DNA of 64,000 bases from Novosphingobium barchaimii LL02 (GTDB lineage Bacteria; Pseudomonadota; Alphaproteobacteria; Sphingomonadales; Sphingomonadaceae). The notes beneath the pieces were generated by a model. The model was not told the DNA's origin. It searched no databases and was given only the letters and a program-made list of their open reading frames with translations. Shown here one piece after another: positions 9,033 to 16,593 of this stretch. How positions within the stretch are numbered: the stretch's first letter is position 1; each line of letters starts with the position of its first letter. The translations under genes were made by a program, and so were the position numbers. The stretch covers positions 2,501-66,500 of the forward strand of contig NZ_KQ130462.1 in the NCBI RefSeq assembly GCF_001046635.1, read 5' to 3'.

Positions 9033-11858
9033 ATGTTCGACGTTCTGCTGTGCATTCATGACCAGCACAATGAGTGGTTTGTCCTGCTCGCTGCCGTGAT
9101 CTGCATCATTTCCACGATGAGCGCGGTCCAGCTTATCCGCCACGCTCGCCACCTTTCCGGCAAGGCTGCCGCACGGTGGATCACGGGCGCGGGTCTGGCC
9201 ATCGGCTTCGGCATCTGGGCGACTCACTTCGTGGCGATGCTTGGCTATGACCCTGGCGTCATCGCCGGATACCAGATCCCGGCGACAGCGCTTTCGCTGA
9301 TCGTGGCGATCGCGATGACGACGATGTCCTTCGCCATCGCCATGGCCCGGCCTAACGTCAGCGGACTGGCGGTGGCCAGCCTGCTCGGCGGTGGCGGCAT
9401 CGCGGCAATGCATTATCTGGGCATGTCGGCGCTGGAACTTCCAGCGCAAATCCACTGGCGCAGCGGATATGTGATCGCCTCGTTTATCGCTGTGGTTATG
9501 CCGACTTACCCGGCGCTGGTGCTTGCGGTGCGGGGGCGCACCGTACGCGGCGGCGTCGCCGCTGGCGTGCTGTTGACGCTGTCGGTCGTGCTGCTCCACT
9601 TCATCGGCATGACCGCGGTTGAACTGGTGCCGACCCCGCTGGACCTGCGCACCGGCGTGCTGCTTTCGCGCGACAGCATGGCGACGATGATCACGGCAGG
9701 CTCGCTCTGCCTGCTCACTACCTGCATCGCGGTGCTGGCCATGGCCCGCCGCGCGCGGCTTACCCTTCATGCGACCGAGCGTGACATGTCCATCCTGGTG
9801 AAGGGCATCACCGACTGCGCCATCTACATGCTGGACCGCGACGGCAAGGTCGCCAACTGGAACGCGGGCGCCCAGCGCCTCAAGGGTTACGCGGCGAGCG
9901 AAGTCATCGGCATGCCGCTGCAACGCTTCTACACGCCGGAGGACCGCGCCGAAGGCCTGCCAGAGCGGGCGATGACAACCGCGATGCGAACCGGCAAGTA
10001 CAGCGGCGAGGGCTGGCGGATGCGCCGAGACGGAACCCGTTTCTGGGCCCACGTCACGATCGAGAAGATTGCCGACGAGCACGGCGAGCACATCGGTTTC
10101 GCCAAGATCACCCGCGACATGGACCGCTTCAAGGAAGACGCCGACCGCTTGAAGGAAATGACCGGGCACCTCGACGCGGCGCTGGGCAACATGCACCAGG
10201 GCCTGTGCCTGTTCGGCGCGGACAAGCGCCTGCTGCTGGTCAACGCCCGCTTCACGGAAATCTGGAAGATCGACTTCGACGTGCACCTGCCAGGCATGAC
10301 GATCGAACAGGTTGCCCGCACCGCGCTGAACGGCGTGACCTGCCCTGCCGGGGCGCAGCGTCCGATCGAAGAGATGCGCCGCCTTTTCGCGCGGCCAGCC
10401 GCCGATGCCGGTTCCACGCCCGAAATACTTGAGTTTGGCGATACGCTGGTCGTGTCGATGGTCAGCCGCGCCATGCCCGGCGGTGGCTGGGTGACGACCT
10501 TCGAAGACATTACAGAGCGTCGCCGCTCCGATGCCAAGATCGCGCATATGGCGATGCATGACAGCCTTACCGGCCTGCCCAACCGTTCCAGCTTCGCACA
10601 CTGGATCGACGCGGAGCTGGAGCAGGCCCGGCACTTCGGTCACCAGTTGACCTCGGTGATGATCGACCTCGACCGCTTCAAGGAAATCAACGACACGCGC
10701 GGCCACGGTGCCGGCGATGCGGCGCTGCAACACCTTTCGAAGCGCCTGCTCGACGTGCTGACCGAGGGTGAGGTCGTCGCCCGACTCGGCGGAGACGAGT
10801 TCGCTGCCGCCAAGCGCTTCAAGGACAAGGCCGAACTGGCTGGGTTCCTGGGCCGTCTGGAAAACTGCTTCGCGACCCCGTTCGGACCTGAAGACAACAG
10901 CTTCTACCTGGGCGCCAGCATAGGCGTGGCCGTGTTCCCGCAGGACGGCGATCAGCGCGAACAGCTGCTCAACAACGCGGATCTTGCGATGTACCGGGCC
11001 AAGGCCAACGTCGGCGAGCGGCTTGCCTACTACGAGCCGGAAATGGATGAAACGGCGCGTGCGCGCCGCCAGATCGCCAACGACCTTCGCCATGCCCTCG
11101 ATCGCAACGAACTGACGCTCGTCTATCAGCCGCAGCATGGCCTGGCGACCGGGGAGATGACCGGGTACGAGGCGCTTTTGCGCTGGGAACACCCGACGCG
11201 CGGCTTCATCGCGCCCGACGATTTTATCCCCATCGCCGAGGAAACCGGCGAAATCTTCCGCATCGGCGAATGGGTGCTGCGCGAAGCCTGCACCGAGGCA
11301 ATGGCCTGGGCCAATGACCTGAAGATCGCCGTGAACCTTTCCGCCGTCCAGCTTTCGCAAAGCGATCTGGTTCAGGTGGTGCACGGCATCCTGATCGAGA
11401 CCGGACTATCGCCCCGGCGGCTTGAACTGGAGATCACCGAAACCGCGATCATCGGCGACAAGCTGCGCGCGCTGCATCTGCTGCGCCAGATCAAGGCGCT
11501 GGGCATCAGCATCGCGATGGACGATTTCGGCACCGGCTATTCCTCGCTCGATACGCTCCATTCCTTCCCGTTCGACAAGATCAAGATCGACAAGTCGTTC
11601 CTTCTGCGCTCGCAGACCAGCAGTCAGGCGCGAGCGATCATCAAGGCGGTCCTCGCTCTTGGGCAAAGCCTCAACGTGCCGGTCCTGGCCGAAGGCGTCG
11701 AGACGCTCGACCAGGTCGCGCTGCTCAAGGAACAGGGCTGCGACGAAGCGCAAGGATACTATTTCGGACGGCCCGGCGCCTCGCCGAGCCTGTCTATCGG
11801 GCATGTCGTGATAACCGGATCCGCCGACGAGCTGCTGAGAGCCGCCTCGGCAGCTTGA
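9033..11858 (+). CDS. MHYT-PAS-GGDEF-EAL bifunctional c-di-GMP protein
   Basis: Membrane sensor of about 941 residues that can make and/or degrade cyclic di-GMP. The N-terminal part is a seven-helix MHYT domain with three related motifs: WATHFVAMLGY, MHYLGMSALEL and LLHFIGMTAVEL. These residues are proposed to bind copper in this family. Two PAS-like segments follow (ITDCAIYMLDRDGKVANWN..; LGNMHQGLCLFGADKRLLLVN..). Then come GGDEF (RLGGDEFA, near residue 586) and EAL (YEALLRW near residue 713, with TETAI, DDFGTGYSSL, DKIKIDKSF and AEGVET). Both catalytic signatures are intact; no RxxD inhibitory site precedes GGDEF. I chose ATG 9033 (AGGGG upstream) over a GTG at 8988. No partner gene is adjacent. 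Confidence 0.93.
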   Translation: MFDVLLCIHDQHNEWFVLLAAVICIISTMSAVQLIRHARHLSGKAAARWITGAGLAIGFGIWATHFVAMLGYDPGVIAGYQIPATALSLIVAIAMTTMSFAIAMARPNVSGLAVASLLGGGGIAAMHYLGMSALELPAQIHWRSGYVIASFIAVVMPTYPALVLAVRGRTVRGGVAAGVLLTLSVVLLHFIGMTAVELVPTPLDLRTGVLLSRDSMATMITAGSLCLLTTCIAVLAMARRARLTLHATERDMSILVKGITDCAIYMLDRDGKVANWNAGAQRLKGYAASEVIGMPLQRFYTPEDRAEGLPERAMTTAMRTGKYSGEGWRMRRDGTRFWAHVTIEKIADEHGEHIGFAKITRDMDRFKEDADRLKEMTGHLDAALGNMHQGLCLFGADKRLLLVNARFTEIWKIDFDVHLPGMTIEQVARTALNGVTCPAGAQRPIEEMRRLFARPAADAGSTPEILEFGDTLVVSMVSRAMPGGGWVTTFEDITERRRSDAKIAHMAMHDSLTGLPNRSSFAHWIDAELEQARHFGHQLTSVMIDLDRFKEINDTRGHGAGDAALQHLSKRLLDVLTEGEVVARLGGDEFAAAKRFKDKAELAGFLGRLENCFATPFGPEDNSFYLGASIGVAVFPQDGDQREQLLNNADLAMYRAKANVGERLAYYEPEMDETARARRQIANDLRHALDRNELTLVYQPQHGLATGEMTGYEALLRWEHPTRGFIAPDDFIPIAEETGEIFRIGEWVLREACTEAMAWANDLKIAVNLSAVQLSQSDLVQVVHGILIETGLSPRRLELEITETAIIGDKLRALHLLRQIKALGISIAMDDFGTGYSSLDTLHSFPFDKIKIDKSFLLRSQTSSQARAIIKAVLALGQSLNVPVLAEGVETLDQVALLKEQGCDEAQGYYFGRPGASPSLSIGHVVITGSADELLRAASAA

Positions 11859-12075
11859 CCGGGGCGACGCCGGACATCCGGCACCGGGGGCAGCGAGGTA
11901 GGGTAGTGCGGGAGAGCATGTTGGGCCCCGAATCCGGTGCGCCGACGATGGTGAGCATTGCTCACCGCTGCGTGCAATCCTGGTGACCTGACGATAGCCG
12001 TGTTCATGCACTATCTCGCATGTGCAACACGGCTATCGCCGTGCCTGTCCGTTTCAGCCATCCCGAGGATCATCC

Positions 12076-13140
12076 ATGCAAGTCAAAGCCTATGGCGTTG
12101 CCGCCAATGCCCGTCCGCTCGAACCGCTGCTGATCGAACGCCGTGAAACAGGCGCGCGCGATGTCGCGATCGACATCAGCTATTGCGGCGTCTGCCACTC
12201 GGACCTGCACACCGCGCGCGGTGAATGGGGTGAGACGCCTTACCCTTGCGTACCGGGCCATGAAATCGTCGGCACCGTCAGCGCCGTGGGCGACGAAGTT
12301 ACGCGCTTCAAGGTCGGCGATACCGTCGGCGTGGGCTGCCTCGTCGATAGCTGCGGGCACTGCGGTTCGTGCAAGGAAGACCTCGAAAACTACTGCACCA
12401 ACGGATGGACGGGCACTTACGGCGCCCCAACGCCGGATGCGCCGGGTCATACGCTGGGCGGTTATTCGCACGCCATTGTCGTCGACGAGCATTTCGTCCT
12501 GACCATCAGCCACCCCAAGGAACAGCTCGCCGCCGTTGCGCCGCTGCTCTGCGCGGGCATCACCACATATTCGCCGCTGCGCCACTGGAATGCGGGCCCC
12601 GGCAAGAAGGTTGGCGTCGTCGGCATCGGCGGGCTTGGCCACATGGCGATCAAGATCGCCCATGCCATGGGCGCGCATGTCGTCGCCTTCACCTCGACCC
12701 CGGGCAAGCGGCAGGACGCCAGGGATCTTGGCGCCGATGAAGCTGTGGTTTCGCGCGACGAGGCCGAGATGGCGGCCCATACCGGCAGCTTCGACCTGAT
12801 CATCGACACGGTCGCGGCAAGCCACAGCCTCGACACGTACGTCGACCTGCTGCAGCGCGACGGCACGCTGGTCCTGCTGGGCGTTCCCGACCAGCCGCAC
12901 CCGACCCCCAACGTCGGCGGCCTGATCTTCGGGCGCAAGACCATCGCCGGCTCGCTGATCGGCGGCATCGCCGAAACGCAGGAGATGCTGGATTTCTGCG
13001 CCGAGCACGGGATCGTCTCGGACGTCGAGATGATCGAAATGCAGCAGATCGACGAGGCTTACGACCGAATGCTTCGCAGCGACGTACGCTACCGCTTCGT
13101 GATCGACAGCGCTTCGCTTGCAAAGGACGTGGCGGCCTGA
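12076..13140 (+). CDS. Zinc-dependent NAD(P)H alcohol dehydrogenase (YahK/CAD type)
   Basis: Medium-chain dehydrogenase/reductase of 354 residues, probably an aldehyde reductase with NADPH. Catalytic zinc ligands lie in CGVCHSDLHT and GHE. The structural zinc is held by four Cys in CGHCGSCKEDLENYC, and the nucleotide-binding motif is GIGGLGHMAIK. The ATG at 12076 has GAGGATC upstream and gives the usual N-terminus (MQVKAYGV). It belongs to the cinnamyl-alcohol-dehydrogenase-like group seen in many soil bacteria. The substrate is unknown. It stands alone, followed by a hairpin, and is not obviously linked to the neighbouring two-component system. Confidence 0.93.
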   Translation: MQVKAYGVAANARPLEPLLIERRETGARDVAIDISYCGVCHSDLHTARGEWGETPYPCVPGHEIVGTVSAVGDEVTRFKVGDTVGVGCLVDSCGHCGSCKEDLENYCTNGWTGTYGAPTPDAPGHTLGGYSHAIVVDEHFVLTISHPKEQLAAVAPLLCAGITTYSPLRHWNAGPGKKVGVVGIGGLGHMAIKIAHAMGAHVVAFTSTPGKRQDARDLGADEAVVSRDEAEMAAHTGSFDLIIDTVAASHSLDTYVDLLQRDGTLVLLGVPDQPHPTPNVGGLIFGRKTIAGSLIGGIAETQEMLDFCAEHGIVSDVEMIEMQQIDEAYDRMLRSDVRYRFVIDSASLAKDVAA

Positions 13141-13166
13141 GGCTGCCGCGCCTTTAAAGTAGATAC

Positions 13167-13194
13167 CGGCGTTCCCGCTACGGCGGGGACGCCG
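13167..13194 (+). terminator. Hairpin after alcohol dehydrogenase
   Basis: Stem CGGCGTTCCCGC / GCGGGGACGCCG with a 4-nt loop and one wobble pair, followed by a pyrimidine-rich stretch rather than a clean T run. Likely a transcription terminator between the dehydrogenase and the two-component operon. Confidence 0.5.
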
Positions 13195-13242
13195 CTTGTT
13201 CTGCTCCCTTTTGCTCTCTGCATTGACAGGAGCGAGCGGGAG

Positions 13243-13998
13243 ATGATCATGGGGGCCATGCCTGCCACGATCCTGATCGTCGACGACGACCCTCACATAC
13301 GCCAGCTTCTGGTCTTTGCCTTCACCAAGGCGGGGTTTGCCACGATCGAAGCCGGCGACGGCGAGGAAGCGCTGGAAAAGGTGGAGGGCCACGGCCCGGA
13401 CCTTGTCATCCTCGACATCAACATGCCGCGCATGGACGGGCTGGAAGTGTGCCGCCGCCTGCGGGCGGGCGGCGATGTGCCGATCTTCTTCCTCTCCTCG
13501 CGCGATGACGAGAGCGACCGCGTGCTCGGCATCGAACTGGGCGGCGACGATTATGTGGTGAAGCCGTTCTCCCCGCGTGAAGTGGTGGCCCGCGCGATGG
13601 CGATCCTGCGGCGCACCGCCGCCCGGCCTGCGCAAGCCGGGTCGGAAACCGAAAAGTCGGCGGCGGCGCAAAGCGCCGGGGTGCTGCGCCAGGGCCTGCT
13701 CAGCCTCGATCCCGAAAGCTGGACCGCGCGGTGGCAGGGGCAGGAGGTGAGCCTGACCGCCACCGAGTTCACCATCCTGCGCACCTTGCTGGAAGCGCCC
13801 GCGCGGATATTCTCGCGCGACCAGATGATCGACCGTTTCCGGGGGCCGGGCTTCGCGATGACGGATCGGACCGTGGACAGCCACGTGCGCAACCTGCGGC
13901 GCAAGTTCGCCGACCTGGGCGGCAGCGACGTGATCGAGACACGCGCCGGCATCGGCTACCGCATGGGCGCATGTGCCGGAGCGGCGGCCTCTTCATGA
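13243..13998 (+). CDS. OmpR-family response regulator (CreB-like)
   Basis: Response regulator of 251 residues at the most upstream start. The receiver domain shows ILIVDDDPHIRQLL, the phospho-acceptor in LVILDINMPRMDGLEV and the Lys in DDYVVKPFSPREV. The DNA-binding winged helix includes LTATEFTILRTLLEAPARIFSRDQMIDRF, DRTVDSHVRNLRRKF and ETRAGIGYRMG. An Ala/Gln-rich linker joins the domains. Three in-frame ATGs (13243, 13249, 13258) compete; CGGGAG lies directly before the first. The kinase gene overlaps the stop by 4 nt. The pair resembles CreBC in arrangement and in the kinase's N-terminal sensor, but the signal is unknown. Confidence 0.92.
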   Translation: MIMGAMPATILIVDDDPHIRQLLVFAFTKAGFATIEAGDGEEALEKVEGHGPDLVILDINMPRMDGLEVCRRLRAGGDVPIFFLSSRDDESDRVLGIELGGDDYVVKPFSPREVVARAMAILRRTAARPAQAGSETEKSAAAQSAGVLRQGLLSLDPESWTARWQGQEVSLTATEFTILRTLLEAPARIFSRDQMIDRFRGPGFAMTDRTVDSHVRNLRRKFADLGGSDVIETRAGIGYRMGACAGAAASS

Positions 13999-15605
13999 TT
14001 CCTCGCCTCAAGGGCCTGGTCGGCCGGTTCTGGCCGGTCCTGCGCCTGCGCACCTTCCTGCTAGGCACGCTGCTGTTCGTGGCGGCCTTGCCTGGCCTTG
14101 GCGCGATCTTCCTGCGCGTCTACGAAAACGCGCTGGTGCGCCGGACCGAGGCGGAACTTGTGGCGCAGGGCGCCGCGCTGGCCGCCAGCGCTGCGATCGT
14201 GGCGCGGGGCATTCCGATGCAGGCCGTGCCGCTGGAGGACACCCAGCGCTATCACGAGCGCAAGACCGAGGTGGACTTGCGCTCATCCCCGATCCTGCCG
14301 CCCCGGCCGCGCGCGGCCATCACCAACAGGCTGCCGGACCCGGCGGCACTGGTGCTGGCGCGCCAGATGATGCCTGCGTTCCGGGAAACCAAAGTCACCA
14401 CGCTTGCCGCGATCCTGATGCTCGACCGGCACGGGGTGCTGCTCAACGGGCAGGCCGGCGGGCGCAGCTTTGCCATGCTGCCGGAAGTGCGTATCGCGCT
14501 GGGTGGCAGCGCGGTGACGGTGCTGCGCAAGAACGAAGGCTATGTGCGGCGCTATCCGCTGGAATGGCTGAGCCGGGCGGCGCAGATCCGCCTGCACCAT
14601 GCACGCCCGATCATGGTCGACGGCAAGGTGGTGGGCGTGCTGCTGTTATCACGCTCGCCGCGCGCCCTGTTCCTCGGCATCTACGAGGACCGGGGCAAGA
14701 TCGCGCTGGGCGGGGTGGTGATCCTGGGGCTGCTGTTCGCGCTGACGGCGGTGCTGTCGCGCGCGATCGTACGGCCGGTGGAGCGGCTTAGCCAGGCGAC
14801 GCGCGAGCTGGCCTCGGGCAGGCGGGTCACGGCGCGGCAGTCCTCGCTTCAGGTGGTTGAGATCAGGGCCCTGTTCCACGATTTCGAGCAGATGGCCGAC
14901 AGCATCGAGAAACGCTCGCGCTATCTGCGCGATTTCGCGGCCTCAGTCAGCCATGAGTTCAAGACCCCGCTGGCCGCGATGTCGGGTGCCATCGAACTGC
15001 TGCAGGACCACGGCGGCGACATGGCCTCGGCCGACCGCGAGCGGTTCCTCGCCAACATGGCCGCCGATGCGCGCCGCCTCTCTCGCCTTGTCGGGCGGCT
15101 GATGGAACTCGCGCGGGCCGACGTTCTGGTGGGAGAGCCCGGTGCCAGCGCCCCGGTTCACGGTATCCTCGCCTCCATGGCCGATGCCATGACGCGGGAT
15201 CGGTTCCGCGTGAACCTCTTGCTGTCCGAGGCATCCTCGGCTCTGGTTCCGGCGGTTGCCATGGACCCCGGCGCGCTGGAGGCGGTCCTGACCACGCTGG
15301 CCGAGAACGCCCGGCAGGCAGGGGCATCCCGGCTGGAGGTGACATTGACGGTGCAGGATGACGACTGGGTGCGCCTCGATCTTGTCGACGACGGGCCGGG
15401 CATTCCTGAAGGCGACCGGGAACGCGTGTTCGCCCCTTTCTTCACCAGCAAGCGCGAGGCAGGCGGCACGGGGCTGGGCCTCGCCATCGCCCGCTCGCTG
15501 CTGGATGCCTATGGCGGCGTACTGGAACTGCTGCGCTCGCCGAATGGCGCGCATTTTCGCGTGCTGTGCCCCAGGGCAATGGAGTATTCGGCAAATATGC
15601 TTTGA
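13995..15605 (+). CDS. Sensor histidine kinase (CreC-like)
   Basis: Transmembrane kinase of 536 residues, partner of the preceding regulator (ATGA overlap at 13995-13998). Helix 1 is LRTFLLGTLLFVAALPGLGAIFL. A periplasmic sensor region of about 230 residues follows, then helix 2 (IALGGVVILGLLFALTAVLS), a HAMP linker (IVRPVERLSQATRELASGRR), an H-box (FAASVSHEFKTPLAAMSGAIELL) with the active His, an N-box (LTTLAENARQAG) and G boxes (DDGPGIP, FTSKREAGGTGLGL). All catalytic motifs look intact. Longer in-frame ORFs start further upstream inside the regulator gene but lack a sensible N-terminus. Confidence 0.93.
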   Translation: MIPRLKGLVGRFWPVLRLRTFLLGTLLFVAALPGLGAIFLRVYENALVRRTEAELVAQGAALAASAAIVARGIPMQAVPLEDTQRYHERKTEVDLRSSPILPPRPRAAITNRLPDPAALVLARQMMPAFRETKVTTLAAILMLDRHGVLLNGQAGGRSFAMLPEVRIALGGSAVTVLRKNEGYVRRYPLEWLSRAAQIRLHHARPIMVDGKVVGVLLLSRSPRALFLGIYEDRGKIALGGVVILGLLFALTAVLSRAIVRPVERLSQATRELASGRRVTARQSSLQVVEIRALFHDFEQMADSIEKRSRYLRDFAASVSHEFKTPLAAMSGAIELLQDHGGDMASADRERFLANMAADARRLSRLVGRLMELARADVLVGEPGASAPVHGILASMADAMTRDRFRVNLLLSEASSALVPAVAMDPGALEAVLTTLAENARQAGASRLEVTLTVQDDDWVRLDLVDDGPGIPEGDRERVFAPFFTSKREAGGTGLGLAIARSLLDAYGGVLELLRSPNGAHFRVLCPRAMEYSANML

Positions 15606-16158
15606 CAAATATAACCATATAGGTTACATGCTGCACCGTCGATTTCGATCGGCAAAAGCGGCGGGACGGGAAGCGCGTAGCTGACGCTTTTCGCTTTCCC
15701 GTGCATGGTCGGCGCCCGGTACTGGACCGGACAAGCCGCAATACCGGATGCGTGGATGAACATGAGGGTGTGCCCTCAGGACCGGCGGCAGGGGAGCGAG
15801 CCCGACCCGCCATCCCCGCGCACCACAGGGCCGAGTCGGTGAGTACCTTGAGGTTTGCCCCTCTCCGGCCGTTCGCGATTTACAGGCAGATCCATAAGCA
15901 TGTCGCCTGATGCTGGCGGCCCCAGCGCCGGCCATACCCGTCCGCCAGGTTTTTCCATCGGCGTACTCTCCGCACTCGCCCGCGGAGGTTGAGGCTTGCC
16001 CTTTTCGCCCTCTCCGGGCGGCATCAAGGTGCGAAGAAAACCGCCGCATCGATCCCGTGCTTCAACGCGTTACCCTGACATTGCCGATATTTCATCTGCC
16101 CGTGAGGGCGGTGCAATCCAGGCATGCGTACTGCGATGGTAACCCCACGGAGTCCGCC
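15606..16158. other. Gene-free stretch with a degenerate internal repeat
   Basis: About 550 bp without a convincing gene. On the plus strand TTGAGGTTTGCCCCTCTCCGG (15848-15868) recurs in altered form at 15989-16018 (TTGAGGCTTGCC, then CTCTCCGGG). The repeat shows on the minus strand as two purine-rich GGAGAGGG(G)C blocks about 150 bp apart. Short ORFs on both strands cross it, but none resembles a known family and all could be products of the base composition. An untranslated structured RNA or an mRNA leader for the downstream DUF2147-mprF operon is possible. I could not match it to a known riboswitch. Confidence 0.4.
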
Positions 16159-16593
16159 ATGCGATATGCCCTGTTCATCCCCCTCCTCGTCGCCTTGGCC
16201 GCGCCTGCCTTCGCGAGCGAGGGACATGCCGCGGCCGATGCCGAAGGCATCTGGTTGAACCCGAAACACACCGTCGCCGTTCATACCGACGTTTGCGCAC
16301 AGAACCGGACGCAAAGCCTGTGCGGCCGCATCGTGTGGGCCAGTACCCAGGCCCAGGCCGATGCGCGTGATAGCGATGTGCCCCGTCTGCTCGGCACTGA
16401 AATCCTCGAGGACTACCGCTTTCGCGGCCATGGCACCTGGAGTGGCACCGTGTTCGTGCCCGACATGGGCCGCCGTTTCACTTCCGAGATCGACCAGCTT
16501 TCGCCCACGCAGTTGAAGGTCAAGGGCTGCATTCTGGGCGGGCTCCTGTGCAAGTCGCAGGTCTGGACCCGTATCGGGCAAGTGCCGGCATGA
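16159..16593 (+). CDS. Secreted DUF2147 protein
   Basis: Small exported protein of 144 residues with a signal peptide (MRYALFIPLLVALAAPAFAS, cleavage after AFA). The mature part shows the DUF2147 pattern: EGIWLNPKH, then LCGRIVW, then a mid-region ending in the conserved C-terminal LKVKGCILGGLLCKSQVWTRI. The family is periplasmic and of unknown function, often a beta-barrel-like domain with paired cysteines. The start is set by CGGAG 6 nt before the ATG. The stop overlaps the mprF start (ATGA), so it is the first gene of the lipid-modification operon. A role near the envelope is inferred from that. Confidence 0.85.
   Translation: MRYALFIPLLVALAAPAFASEGHAAADAEGIWLNPKHTVAVHTDVCAQNRTQSLCGRIVWASTQAQADARDSDVPRLLGTEILEDYRFRGHGTWSGTVFVPDMGRRFTSEIDQLSPTQLKVKGCILGGLLCKSQVWTRIGQVPA

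Noticed and set aside
9024-11384. 786-codon minus-strand open frame opposite the MHYT-GGDEF-EAL gene
   Set aside because: Exact antisense of a protein with clear catalytic motifs; no domain resemblance.
12070-13884. 604-codon open frame on the minus strand across the alcohol dehydrogenase and regulator genes
   Set aside because: Antisense shadow of two well-recognised plus-strand genes; composition is His/Arg/Gln-rich without any family pattern, as expected for GC-rich DNA.
15776-16027. 83-codon minus-strand ORF in the repeat-bearing gap
   Set aside because: Pro/Gly/Arg-rich and lacking any known domain; the repeat is better treated as possible noncoding structure.
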